Of a DNA stretch of 64,000 bases, positions 28,053 through 37,277 are shown one piece after another (the first letter of the stretch is position 1; the number at the start of each line of letters is the position of its first letter). Source of the DNA: Nitrosospira sp. Nsp11 (GTDB lineage Bacteria; Pseudomonadota; Gammaproteobacteria; Burkholderiales; Nitrosomonadaceae). The position numbers and the translations under genes are program-made. The stretch covers positions 124,001 through 188,000 of the forward strand of contig NZ_FRBV01000001.1 of NCBI RefSeq assembly GCF_900142705.1, given 5' to 3'. The notes under the pieces are model-generated. The model did not search any database and was not told where the DNA came from. It saw nothing but the letters and a program-made list of their open reading frames with translations.

Positions 28053-31000
28053 TCAATTTTTTCTGATGTTCGATTCCGGATCGCCCTCAAGCTTAAGCGG
28101 TCCCTCGCCGGAAAAACGGTCCAGATAAAGATAGATTACCGGTGTAATGAAAAGCGTAATGACTTGTGAAAACAGCAAACCACCCACCACGGCAAGTCCT
28201 AGAGGCTGACGCAGCTCCGCACCCGCGCCCAAGCCGAGTGCGATAGGAAGTGCGCCCATCAGTGCTGCCAGCGTAGTCATCATTATGGGCCGGAAGCGCA
28301 ACAGACATGCGGTCCGGATCGCCTCATAGGGCTTGAGGCCATCGTTGCGCTGGGCGTCGAGCGCAAAGTCGATCATCATGATCGCGTTCTTCTTGACGAT
28401 GCCGATCAGCATCAGGATACCTATCATGGCGATAATCGACAGCTCCAGATTGAACAGCCACAACATCCCCAGCGCACCGACGGCAGCGGAAGGCAGCCCG
28501 GACAGAATCGTGAGCGGGTGGATATAGCTCTCATATAGCACGCCAAGCAATACGTAGATTACCAGCAGCGCAGCAACAATCAGGACCACTTGACTCGCTT
28601 GCGAAGACTGGAACGCCGCAGCGTCTCCCGCATAACTGGTGAGAATGCTGGCTGGCAGATTCAGCTCGCGCTTGAACTGGTCGAGATGGGCGGAGGCATC
28701 GCCCAATGCCGCTCCGGGAGCCAGATTAAATGATATTGTCACCGCTTCGAGCTGACCCGCATGATTGATTGCAATTGGCCCTACTTCGCGCTCCACTGTT
28801 GCAACGCTCGATAACGGCACCAGCATGTCGTTCTTGGCGCGCAGATAGATTTTGCCGAAAGCGCTCTCGTCGAACTGATGCTCAGCGGCAACTTGCAAGA
28901 TAACCTGATAGCTATCGCTGGAGGTATAGATTGTCGAGACCTGGCGCTCGCCGAAGGCGCTATAGAGTGCGGAACGAATATCGGCCATTTGCACACCCAA
29001 CAGATTGATCTTGTCGCGATTGATGTTGAGCCGCGCCTCCAGGCCCTTCAATTGCGCGTCGCTGGTGACATCCCGAAAGATGGCATCGTCACGCATGCGT
29101 GCGATAAGATTATCGGCTGTGGCGCGCAGCTCTTCGGCGCGTACGCTGCGCATGACGTACTGATAGCGACTTTTGCTGGTACGGCCGCCAAGCCTGAGAT
29201 TCTGAATGGGGTTTATAAAGACGCTTACACCCGGGATCGCGCGCACATCCCGGCGCAGCTCTTCCATTACCTTCTCAATAGACTGGCGTTCGCTACGCGG
29301 CTTGAGGGTCATGAACAGGCGTGCGCTATTGCTTTCGCTGGCGTAAACAATCACGGTGTCGACTGCAGGATTGGCACGAATCACATCATCCGTACGTTGC
29401 AACAACTCGGTCATGGCGGGGAAGGAAATATCCTCGACAGCATCCACTGTGATCAGCGCCTGACCAATATCCTCATTAGGAAAAAAACCCTTGGGCAAGA
29501 CCATGAATAACACGCCCGTGGCAAAGAAGGTACCAAATGCAATGCCCAGCACTGTGCGCCGGTGAATCAGCGCCATATCGAGCAGGCGCTCATAGGTCGC
29601 CATAACTTTATTGAATCCACGATCGAACCATTCAGTCCATCTCAGGCTGAAGCCTTCGGCCTCATGCCGGGCAAGGTAGCGGCTGGTCATCACCGGCACC
29701 AATGTAAGCGATACGACAGCCGACATCAGAACAGCGATGCCTACGACAGCGGCAAACTCATGAAAAAGCAGACCAATCACGCCGGGCATGAAGAAAATAG
29801 GGATAAAGACGGCGACCAGCGACAGTGAAATGGAAATGATGGTAAAGCTGACTTCCTTTGAACCCTTCAGCGCAGCCTGCAAAGGCGGCATTCCCTTCTC
29901 GATATGGCGTACGATATTCTCGAGCATCACGATGGCATCGTCCACCACCAACCCGACCGCAAGGGTGATTGCCAACAGGGAAATGTTGTCCAGGCTGTAA
30001 TCGAGCACACGCATCATCGCTACGGTTCCCAGCAGGGAGATCGGGAGTGACAGCGCCGGGATCAAGGTGGCGGAAGCCTTGCGCAGGAACAGAAAAATTA
30101 CCAGCAAAACCAGGAAAATAGTGATTGCCAGCGTGACCTGAACATCATGTATGGAGTCGCGAATAGAAACTGAACGATCGTTGGTCAGCTTAAGCTGAAC
30201 AGATGACGGCATCTGGGCAATTAATGCCGGTATTGCTGCCTTGACGGCATCGACTGTCGCCACGGTATTGGCACCCGGCTGGCGCTGCACCGAAAGTGTA
30301 ATCGCCTGCTCTCCATTAACCCAGCTCGCAGTCTTGAGTGATTGCACGCTGTCTTCAACCAGTGCCACCTCGGAAAGTCTTACGGGATTTCCACTGGGTG
30401 ACGTCGCCACAATCAGTTTCGCAAACGCAGCGGCATTGCTGAGCTGGCGATTGGCCTGGATGGTAAGCGCCTGACGCGGTCCTTCCAGCGTGCCAATCGG
30501 AGAGTTGGCGTTGGCGGTTTGCAGTGCGACAGCAATATCATCGAGAGTCAGATCGCGCACCGCAAGCGCTTCGGGATTCGCGAGCACGCGCACAGCATAT
30601 TTTTTCTGGCCATTGATTTGTACCTGCGCGACACCAGGTAATGTGGACAGCGTTGGAGAAATAAGATCTTCGGCAAAGCTGTTCAACTCCGGCAGCGACA
30701 TGGAGGGCGATGTCAAGGCCAGAAAAATAATCGGGGAATCGGCGGGATTGATCTTGCGGTAGGACGGCGGCGTGGTCATTTCCACCGGCAGGGATCGCTG
30801 CGCCCGCAATAATGCTGCCTGTACGTCGATGGAGGCACTATCGATATCGCGGTCCTGATCGAATTCCAGAGTGATTGCAGTATTGCTCAGCGTACTTGTC
30901 GAACTGATTACCGAAAGGCCCGAGATAGCAGAAAACTGCCGCTCAAGCGGGGCCGCCACCGAAGAAGCCATTGTCTCCGGACTTGCACCCGGCAGCACCG

Positions 31001-31145
31001 CGCTCACGGAAATGGTTGGCGAGTCGTAACTTGGCAGTGCGGCGATGGATAAGCCGCCATATGCAATAATGCCGGCCACAACAGCGGATGCTGACAGCAG
31101 CACCGTCATTATCGGGCGGCGGATACATAATTCGGAAAGATTCAT
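28053..31145 (-). CDS. RND efflux pump, inner-membrane transporter (HAE-1/MdtBC-like)
   Basis: A 1030-residue AcrB-type proton antiporter for exporting drugs or other toxic small molecules. It starts with the usual N-terminal helix, has two large periplasmic porter halves, and carries the paired proton-relay aspartates in GLVVDDAIVMLEN. The PSYDSPTISVSAVLPGASPE and GILMLIGIVKKNAIMM stretches are typical of the MdtB/MdtC branch. It lies 59 bp downstream of its periplasmic adaptor. No outer-membrane factor gene is adjacent, so a TolC-like protein encoded elsewhere is needed. Confidence 0.95.
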   Translation of the reverse strand: MNLSELCIRRPIMTVLLSASAVVAGIIAYGGLSIAALPSYDSPTISVSAVLPGASPETMASSVAAPLERQFSAISGLSVISSTSTLSNTAITLEFDQDRDIDSASIDVQAALLRAQRSLPVEMTTPPSYRKINPADSPIIFLALTSPSMSLPELNSFAEDLISPTLSTLPGVAQVQINGQKKYAVRVLANPEALAVRDLTLDDIAVALQTANANSPIGTLEGPRQALTIQANRQLSNAAAFAKLIVATSPSGNPVRLSEVALVEDSVQSLKTASWVNGEQAITLSVQRQPGANTVATVDAVKAAIPALIAQMPSSVQLKLTNDRSVSIRDSIHDVQVTLAITIFLVLLVIFLFLRKASATLIPALSLPISLLGTVAMMRVLDYSLDNISLLAITLAVGLVVDDAIVMLENIVRHIEKGMPPLQAALKGSKEVSFTIISISLSLVAVFIPIFFMPGVIGLLFHEFAAVVGIAVLMSAVVSLTLVPVMTSRYLARHEAEGFSLRWTEWFDRGFNKVMATYERLLDMALIHRRTVLGIAFGTFFATGVLFMVLPKGFFPNEDIGQALITVDAVEDISFPAMTELLQRTDDVIRANPAVDTVIVYASESNSARLFMTLKPRSERQSIEKVMEELRRDVRAIPGVSVFINPIQNLRLGGRTSKSRYQYVMRSVRAEELRATADNLIARMRDDAIFRDVTSDAQLKGLEARLNINRDKINLLGVQMADIRSALYSAFGERQVSTIYTSSDSYQVILQVAAEHQFDESAFGKIYLRAKNDMLVPLSSVATVEREVGPIAINHAGQLEAVTISFNLAPGAALGDASAHLDQFKRELNLPASILTSYAGDAAAFQSSQASQVVLIVAALLVIYVLLGVLYESYIHPLTILSGLPSAAVGALGMLWLFNLELSIIAMIGILMLIGIVKKNAIMMIDFALDAQRNDGLKPYEAIRTACLLRFRPIMMTTLAALMGALPIALGLGAGAELRQPLGLAVVGGLLFSQVITLFITPVIYLYLDRFSGEGPLKLEGDPESNIRKN

Positions 31146-31204
31146 TGCTTACTAATGCGACCGCATTACCGGCCGGTTGGACACACTCGGGTACGCTGGT
31201 TCGC

Positions 31205-32410
31205 TCATCTGGTCTGCCTGCCTGTTTGCTCCATGCTCAGGCCCATCCTAGGCCCATTGACCTTGGTTTCGGTCACAATGCTGCCCGGCCTGAGGTTCTG
31301 CGCACCTTCCACGACAATTTGCATCCCTGGGGTTATGGCGTCTCCTTCTATTACTGCAAGCCCATCCTGGACCAGATTTACATTGACCGGCACAGAACTT
31401 ACTTCATTATTGCCACCGACTACGTAGAGAAATCTTCCCTGGGGACCGTTCTGTACCGCCTGCACCGGAACCGTGAACGCATGCATCAGCGTGCGCGGGG
31501 AGAGCGCCACCGTGACGAACATGCCGGGCCATAGATGTTTGTCCGCATTGGGAAACTCTGCTTTGAGACCAATTGTGCCGCTGGCCGTATCTACCGCATT
31601 ATCGACAAAAGTAAGCCGCCCTGTTCTCGCCTCTTTCCCCACAGCGTTGAGCTGCACAATCACAGGTACTTCGCCTTTTGCGCGCGCCTGTTGCAGAGGC
31701 ACGAACTCGCGCTCGGGCAAAGTGAAATTGACATTGATCGGATCGATCTGCGTGATGCTCACTAACGCATCGGTCGGTTGCACCAAACTTCCCTGGTACA
31801 CAGAGATAGCTCCGGTTCGTCCGGCGATGGGTGCAGTGATCACGCTGAAACCACGCGCAATGCGATTAGCCTGCACGGTGGCCTGATCAACCGCAAGCTG
31901 GCCGCGCATCGCATCAGCCTGGTTCTCCGCTACGTCAAGCGCAGCCTGCGAAATGAAGTTTTGCCGATACAACTCACGCTGGCGTTCAAGGTTGCGCTCG
32001 GCATTTCTCAGGTCAGCCCTGGATTTTGCAAGTTGTCCTTCAGTCTTGCTGAGATTAGCGTCCTCGGTGCGTGCATCAAGTGAAAATAGCGTCTCACCCT
32101 TTTGCACGAATTGCCCTTCCTTGATATGCACTTCCTTAATGACCGCACTAAGCTGAGGCCGAACCACAACCGTCTGCTGCGCCGATACAGTGCCGTTTGC
32201 CGTGAGTCTCACCGGCACGTCGCTTTGCGCAACCACGGCGGTCACTACCGTAGTCACCTCAGCCGGCTTGCTCTTGGCTTCAGTCGCAGCGCCGTGGTTA
32301 CGCCAGACCCAGGAACTGGCAATCAACGTGGCCAGCACAAGGCCAAACATCATCCATTTCCGGCGGGACCTGGCGCGTCTTTCAGGTTTTGTTCGAGAAA
32401 TAACTTCCAT
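31205..32410 (-). CDS. RND efflux periplasmic adaptor (membrane fusion protein)
   Basis: A 401-residue HlyD/AcrA-type adaptor bridging the RND pump and an outer-membrane channel. It has an N-terminal membrane anchor (WMMFGLVLATLIASSW), a barrel-sandwich half with VVRPQLSAVIKEVHIKEGQFVQKG, an alpha-hairpin coiled coil (about 125-180), the second lipoyl half (ITAPIAGRTGAISVYQGSLVQ), and a beta-barrel domain. It is most like MdtA. It precedes the RND gene in the same operon. Confidence 0.94.
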   Translation of the reverse strand: MEVISRTKPERRARSRRKWMMFGLVLATLIASSWVWRNHGAATEAKSKPAEVTTVVTAVVAQSDVPVRLTANGTVSAQQTVVVRPQLSAVIKEVHIKEGQFVQKGETLFSLDARTEDANLSKTEGQLAKSRADLRNAERNLERQRELYRQNFISQAALDVAENQADAMRGQLAVDQATVQANRIARGFSVITAPIAGRTGAISVYQGSLVQPTDALVSITQIDPINVNFTLPEREFVPLQQARAKGEVPVIVQLNAVGKEARTGRLTFVDNAVDTASGTIGLKAEFPNADKHLWPGMFVTVALSPRTLMHAFTVPVQAVQNGPQGRFLYVVGGNNEVSSVPVNVNLVQDGLAVIEGDAITPGMQIVVEGAQNLRPGSIVTETKVNGPRMGLSMEQTGRQTR

Positions 32411-32517
32411 GGCGATGTCTCACTTACCTGCGATTGAATCAGCAGCAAAAAGCGAAGCAGTATGCCATAGTGCCATTATTGTTTCCCTGCACCAATCATG
32501 CGCTCTGCTACATTCCA

Positions 32518-33204
32518 TCAATCCACGATCCTCCCCCCGGCCAGGCGTATCCGCCAGGCACAGCGGCTTGAAATGGCTTCGTCATGAGTCACTAGAACCA
32601 AAGTGGTGCCGCGCTCGCGGTTCAGCTCAAACATGAGTTCGATGATTTGTGCCCCTGTAGTGGAATCGAGGTTGCCGGTCGGCTCATCAGCCAGCAGTAA
32701 TTGCGGTTGTGTCACGAATGCGCGTGCAATGGCGACACGCTGTTGCTCACCGCCGGAGAGTTGCCTGGGATAGTGCGTAAGGCGCTTTCCGAGGCCGACT
32801 CGTTCAAGTAGTTTCAGCGCGGCGGCCTCTGCATTACCTGTACCGATCAGCTCCAGTGGCAGCATCACGTTTTCAACTGCTGTCAATGCAGGCAGTAACT
32901 GAAATGACTGGAATACAAACCCTAGCATGCGCCCACGCAGCGCCGCCCGCGCATCTTCATCCAATAAGAAAATATCTTCTCCGTAAAGATGAACCTTACC
33001 GCTGGAAGGCGTATCTAATCCTGCGAGCAGCCCCAGCAGTGTCGACTTACCCGAGCCTGACGCTCCCACCACAGCAACCGAGTCGCCTGCATTTATCTCC
33101 AGATGGATATTCTCCAAAATGGTAAGCTGTTCACTGCCCGTACTTACTTGCTTGGTCAACCCGATTGCCTGCACAATAGGCCGCACAATAAAATTATCTG
33201 TCAT
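32518..33204 (-). CDS. ABC transporter ATPase, LolD/YbbA-like
   Basis: A 228-residue ABC ATPase of the MacB/LolD type: Walker [11 protein letters not shown]-loop [12 protein letters not shown], signature [15 protein letters not shown], Walker [14 protein letters not shown], and an H-loop. It is the likely equivalent of E. coli YbbA, which lies divergent from tesA. The YbbP-type permease expected next to it is missing; the next minus-strand gene is the RND adaptor. The frame extends upstream, but the ATG at 33204 with AGGA upstream is the sensible start. Its start codon overlaps that of tesA on the other strand. Confidence 0.88.
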   Translation of the reverse strand: MTDNFIVRPIVQAIGLTKQVSTGSEQLTILENIHLEINAGDSVAVVGASGSGKSTLLGLLAGLDTPSSGKVHLYGEDIFLLDEDARAALRGRMLGFVFQSFQLLPALTAVENVMLPLELIGTGNAEAAALKLLERVGLGKRLTHYPRQLSGGEQQRVAIARAFVTQPQLLLADEPTGNLDSTTGAQIIELMFELNRERGTTLVLVTHDEAISSRCAWRIRLAGGRIVD

Positions 33205-33886
33205 GAAAAATTTCCTGATTATTCTGTATATCCTGTCAAGTATCGGAGTTGCTGGCTCAGGCGCGGCAGCGCCGCCGGAGTCCGCCGCCACAGCCGGAAC
33301 CACTACTATTATGGTATTTGGGGACAGTTTGTCCGCTGGCTATGGCCTGCCGCACAATGCGGGATGGGTCAGCCTGCTGAAGAGGCGGCTGCAAACAAAA
33401 TCCCACGCATCGCTGATCAACAATAGCATCAGTGGCGAAACGGCGGCGGGAGGGCGAAACCGGATCGAGCAAGCGATCAAGACCCATCGACCCGACATCG
33501 TAGTTATCGAACTCGGTGGTAACGATGGGTTGCGAGGAGCGCCCATCGAATCCATCCGTAATGATCTCGAAGCTATCATCGAAGCCTGCCTGCGAAATAA
33601 AACCGCAGTACTGCTGGCCGGGATGCAACTGCCGCCTAATTATGGCATAGCATATACTCAAAAGTTTCAGGATATATACCCGCAACTGGCGAAACGCCAT
33701 GGACTTAAACTGGTGCCTTTCCTGCTGGATGGATTTGGCGACAAACGGGAATTTTTTCAGGCAGACGGGATACATCCAAGTGCCCAGGCGCAAGAAAAAA
33801 TCGTGGATAATGTGTGGAAAATTTTAAGGACGATGATCAAATCCCCCGAAGCCGTTGCTTATGAAGAACCTGAAATTTCACGCTGA
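33203..33886 (+). CDS. tesA: Periplasmic GDSL esterase/thioesterase I
   Basis: A 227-residue SGNH hydrolase like TesA (thioesterase I/protease I/lysophospholipase L1). It has a signal peptide ([15 protein letters not shown], cleaved near GAAA) and blocks I (VFGDSLSAGYGLP with the nucleophilic Ser), III (ELGGNDGLRG with the oxyanion Asn) and V (DGIHPS with Asp and His). The ATG at 33203 overlaps the start of the divergent ABC ATPase gene in TCATGA, so its promoter and any ribosome site must lie inside that gene; no clear Shine-Dalgarno is visible. Confidence 0.92.
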   Translation: MKNFLIILYILSSIGVAGSGAAAPPESAATAGTTTIMVFGDSLSAGYGLPHNAGWVSLLKRRLQTKSHASLINNSISGETAAGGRNRIEQAIKTHRPDIVVIELGGNDGLRGAPIESIRNDLEAIIEACLRNKTAVLLAGMQLPPNYGIAYTQKFQDIYPQLAKRHGLKLVPFLLDGFGDKREFFQADGIHPSAQAQEKIVDNVWKILRTMIKSPEAVAYEEPEISR

Positions 33887-34004
33887 TCAGCTACGCGGGC
33901 GCCAGCGATTATACTTTCAATAATCCAAATCCGCACCATGCTATTCGGCATCGCAACGGTTTTTGACTAATTTTAATGTCGTCTTTTCCTCTCCCCGGCT
34001 CGTA

Positions 34005-34502
34005 ATGAATAATGGAAACTATCAGCATATTTTACTCGCAGTAGATTTTTCGGAGCATGGAAACCATGTCGCGCGAAAAGCAGCACATTTAGCAGAACTA
34101 TTCCGCGCCAAGTTCAGCATGATTCATGTGCTGGATAACATACCCATGCCCGATACAGCCTATGGAACCACAATTGCCCTGGATGAATATTCAACAAACG
34201 AATTGCTGGAGGCGGAAAAATTCAAGCTGAAGCAGATCGGTGACGGACTGAACGTGGATCCAACCCGTCGATGGATGGTTTGGGGTGTGCCCGGACAGGA
34301 AATTGTACGGATGGCCGAGCGGGAACATATCGACTTAATAGTCGTGGGCTCGCATGGTCGTCATGGCCTTGCCTTATTGCTGGGATCAACAGCAAGCAAT
34401 GTGCTGCATCATGCCGGATGCGACGTCCTGGCAATGCGTTTACACGATGAAGCTGCGCACGAACGTCCTTCAGAGGAAGTGGCGTTTAACCCCCAAGGCT
34501 AG
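34005..34502 (+). CDS. Universal stress protein family
   Basis: A 165-residue UspA-fold protein. The ATP-binding motif G-x2-G-x9-G-S/T is present as GSHGRHGLALLLGST near the C-terminus, and the N-terminal strand ILLAVDFSEHG supplies the nucleotide Asp. It therefore probably binds ATP. An upstream in-frame TTG at 33963 is possible, but the ATG at 34005 matches the family start. A C-terminal tail of about 20 polar residues follows the fold. Convergent with bamD. Confidence 0.88.
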   Translation: MNNGNYQHILLAVDFSEHGNHVARKAAHLAELFRAKFSMIHVLDNIPMPDTAYGTTIALDEYSTNELLEAEKFKLKQIGDGLNVDPTRRWMVWGVPGQEIVRMAEREHIDLIVVGSHGRHGLALLLGSTASNVLHHAGCDVLAMRLHDEAAHERPSEEVAFNPQG

Positions 34503-34562
34503 CTCTTCAACGCCTTTCCAAAGGAAAGCATCTGAAACTGTCGCCCGCCGCCTATCCTGGTG

Positions 34563-35363
34563 TTACCAGAATCTCCACCAGGGTTCACCGCTTTCTCCAG
34601 TAGAATCCGCGAAGAACCGGCTATCGGGGAAATTTTTTTTCATCACACGATGCGCATCGTCACGCAAATCGGTCATGCCCAGCGCATCGTACGCTTTCAT
34701 CATGATGAATAACGCTTCTTCCGTCGCCGGCGTCTGCGGATATTCCTTCAGCGCATATTGAGCACGATTGGCAGCGGCAACATAGCCGCCCCGCTTCATG
34801 TAATAACGTGCCACCTGAACTTCATTTAAAGCCACCACGTTAACCAGATGCTTCATTCGCTGTACCGCATCGGGTGTGTATTTGCTTTTGGGATAACGGG
34901 AAACCAGTTCCTTGAAATTTTCAAACGATTCGCGCGACGCTTTCGGATCACGCTCGCTCATATCCTGATTGAGAATTTTTTCCGACACGATGCCCATCAA
35001 TCCGAGATCGTCATTGAAATTCGACAGTCCCTTGAGATAATACGCATAATCGACATTGGTATGATTGGGATGAAGCTTGATAAAACGGTCGGCAGCCGCA
35101 ATAGCCGTGGCCTGTTCGCCGTCTTTATAATAGGCATACGCGACTTCAAGCTGCGCCTGCTGCGCAAAGCGGCCATAGGGATAACGTGCCTCAAGCGCCT
35201 CGAATAGTTTGATCGCGCCTCCATAATTCCCTTCGTTCAATTCCGACTTTGCTTCAGAGTAGTACTTGCTTGCGGACCAATTCTTAGAGTCCTTCACGTC
35301 TTTGGACAACAGACCGCATGCTGATAGCAGCAACATCAGAAATAAAGCTACACTACGTGACAT
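34563..35363 (-). CDS. bamD: Outer-membrane assembly lipoprotein BamD (ComL)
   Basis: A 266-residue BamD, an essential lipoprotein of the beta-barrel assembly machine with TPR repeats. It has a lipobox LLLSAC with lipidated Cys16, TPR-like helices (YYSEAKSELNEGNYGGAIKLFEALEARYP, AYAYYKDGEQATAI), and the conserved FENFKELVSRYPKSKYTPDA segment. The length matches the family (245-270). Its ATG overlaps that of divergent rluD (CATG at 35361-35364), the usual bamD/rluD head-to-head order but with no intergenic bases. Confidence 0.96.
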   Translation of the reverse strand: MSRSVALFLMLLLSACGLLSKDVKDSKNWSASKYYSEAKSELNEGNYGGAIKLFEALEARYPYGRFAQQAQLEVAYAYYKDGEQATAIAAADRFIKLHPNHTNVDYAYYLKGLSNFNDDLGLMGIVSEKILNQDMSERDPKASRESFENFKELVSRYPKSKYTPDAVQRMKHLVNVVALNEVQVARYYMKRGGYVAAANRAQYALKEYPQTPATEEALFIMMKAYDALGMTDLRDDAHRVMKKNFPDSRFFADSTGESGEPWWRFW

Positions 35364-36363
35364 GATGAGTTATTTGGAAACCAAAGATGGATTTGCCCAT
35401 TATAGCGCAAAGCCCATACGGTCTGAATCGACTGAAACCACGATCGAGCTGATAATCCCCCTGCATTTTGCCGGAGCGCGGCTTGACCAGGTTCTGGCAC
35501 AATTGCTGCCTGATTGGTCTCGCAGCCGTCTGCAGACGTGGATACGGGAAAAACGTATCAGCGTTGATGGTAGAGATGCTATTCCGAGGCAAAAAGTATG
35601 GAGTGGAGAAAAGATCGAGGTCAAGCCGACGCAATGCTCCATCGAAACCAGCCACGCGGCCGAAGCTATCTTGCTGGATATCGCCTACGAGGATGACGAG
35701 CTGATTGTCATCAACAAGCCTGCCGGGCTGGTAGTTCACCCCGGCAGCGGCAATTGGCGCGGAACCATGCTGAACGCGCTGTTGCATCACGCCGCGCAAT
35801 TGGCCGCAATACCCCGCGCCGGCATTGTTCACCGGTTGGATAAGGATACCAGCGGCCTGCTGGTAGTGGCAAAAACCCTTGAAGCCCAGACCAGCCTGGT
35901 GCGGCAACTGCAAAAGCATACCGTAACGCGCGATTACCAGGCGCTGGTGCTGGGCCAGGTGTCGGTGGGTGGATCGGTCGATGCCCCGGTAGGCCGGCAT
36001 CCGGTACAGCGGACGAAAATGGCTGTGATTGCGAGCGGTAAAGAAGCGCGCACCCATTACCGCATACAGGAAAAATTCGATGAAAGCACTTTGCTCCGGT
36101 GCAGCCTGGAAACCGGACGCACCCACCAGATTCGCGTGCATATGCATTCAATCGGTCATCCACTTCTGGGAGATCCCGTGTATGGGGGCAAGCCTAAGAA
36201 GAGCATTCTCGAGGCCATGCGGTTGATTGGTTTCTCAAGGCAGGCGCTGCATGCACAAAAACTGGAGCTCACCCATCCACAAAGTGGCATAAGGATGGGT
36301 TGGGAAGCGCCATTGCCCGAGGACATGAGCAACCTCCTGCTGATGCTGCGACAACATCAATGA
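35362..36363 (+). CDS. rluD: 23S rRNA pseudouridine synthase RluD
   Basis: A 333-residue RluA-family pseudouridine synthase expected to modify 23S rRNA helix 69 (U1911, 1915, 1917). It has an N-terminal S4 domain (GARLDQVLAQLLPDWSRSRL), the catalytic Asp in HRLDKDTSG, INKPAGLVVHPG, and ETGRTHQIRVH. The start is ATG 35362 or 35365; neither has a good Shine-Dalgarno because the region codes for bamD on the other strand. Eighteen bases later pgeF begins, giving the common rluD-pgeF operon. Confidence 0.94.
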   Translation: MMSYLETKDGFAHYSAKPIRSESTETTIELIIPLHFAGARLDQVLAQLLPDWSRSRLQTWIREKRISVDGRDAIPRQKVWSGEKIEVKPTQCSIETSHAAEAILLDIAYEDDELIVINKPAGLVVHPGSGNWRGTMLNALLHHAAQLAAIPRAGIVHRLDKDTSGLLVVAKTLEAQTSLVRQLQKHTVTRDYQALVLGQVSVGGSVDAPVGRHPVQRTKMAVIASGKEARTHYRIQEKFDESTLLRCSLETGRTHQIRVHMHSIGHPLLGDPVYGGKPKKSILEAMRLIGFSRQALHAQKLELTHPQSGIRMGWEAPLPEDMSNLLLMLRQHQ

Positions 36364-36381
36364 AAACATTCGATACAATTC

Positions 36382-37134
36382 ATGAGCAGCATGAACGATT
36401 GGATCATCCCTGACTGGCCCACGCCGAGCAATGTCAAATCACTGTTCACCACGCGTAATGGCGGGGGCAGCAGTGCACCTTATGCCAGCCTCAACCTGGG
36501 CGATCATGTTGGCGATGAGCCATTAATCGTTAAACAAAACCGCGCCCTGCTACGCCGGTTTTTGCCTGGCGAACCTGAATGGCTGCAACAGGTACACGGC
36601 ACAAAATCCGTAAACCTTGATGAACATGATTTCGCATCCCCATGTGAAGGCGATGCGGCTTTCAGCCGGTGCCCGGGAGTTATCTGCACGGTGCTGGTAG
36701 CAGATTGTCTGCCGATACTATTGTGCGACCGCGCGGGCGCCGTGGTGGCCGTGATTCATGCCGGGTGGCGCGGAATGGCTGCGGGAATTATCGAACGCAC
36801 GGTATCGGCGATAGGTAAGTTGAACCCCCCCCTCATGGCCTGGCTCGGCCCGGCAATCGGACCCGATCATTTTGAGGTCGGTGAAGAGGTACGCAAGGCC
36901 TTTATTGAACACGATGAGACATCCGCTCTCGCCTTCATCTCCCGCAGCCCGCGTAATAATGGCAAATGGTTAGCCGATCTCTTTCTGCTGGCGCGACAGC
37001 GATTAACGAACGCCGGCGTGGCGGAAATTTACGGTGGGGGAGAATGCACCTTTAGCGACCCGGCGAAATTTTTTTCTTATCGCCGCGATGGCAAGACCGG
37101 CCGCATGGCGGGACTGATCTGGCTGGAGCAGTAA
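36382..37134 (+). CDS. pgeF: Peptidoglycan editing factor / multicopper polyphenol-oxidase-like (YfiH)
   Basis: A 250-residue YfiH/PgeF protein. It has the metal-site residues of the family: His in WLQQVHGTK, Cys in VADCLPILL, His in IHAGWRG, and the C-terminal GGGECTFSDP and FSYRRDG. Family members hydrolyse cytoplasmic UDP-MurNAc-L-Ser to keep peptidoglycan composition correct, and some have laccase or purine-nucleoside activity. It is paired with rluD as in many proteobacteria. Confidence 0.93.
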   Translation: MSSMNDWIIPDWPTPSNVKSLFTTRNGGGSSAPYASLNLGDHVGDEPLIVKQNRALLRRFLPGEPEWLQQVHGTKSVNLDEHDFASPCEGDAAFSRCPGVICTVLVADCLPILLCDRAGAVVAVIHAGWRGMAAGIIERTVSAIGKLNPPLMAWLGPAIGPDHFEVGEEVRKAFIEHDETSALAFISRSPRNNGKWLADLFLLARQRLTNAGVAEIYGGGECTFSDPAKFFSYRRDGKTGRMAGLIWLEQ

Positions 37135-37277
37135 GTCAGCGTTGGCAGGGCACGGGAACGTAGCTGAAGAAGATTATGAACGTGCCATCCCAGGTCCGTT
37201 GCAGTGTGATCGCGCTATCGTCTGATTTTGCATCCTGCAAGGGCGTATAATCCTGCATTTTTCACGAATCGCAGTAA

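Noticed and set aside
34512..34529. Hairpin CTTTCC/GGAAAG between the stress-protein gene and bamD as a terminator
   Set aside because: Short stem without a U-tract on either strand.
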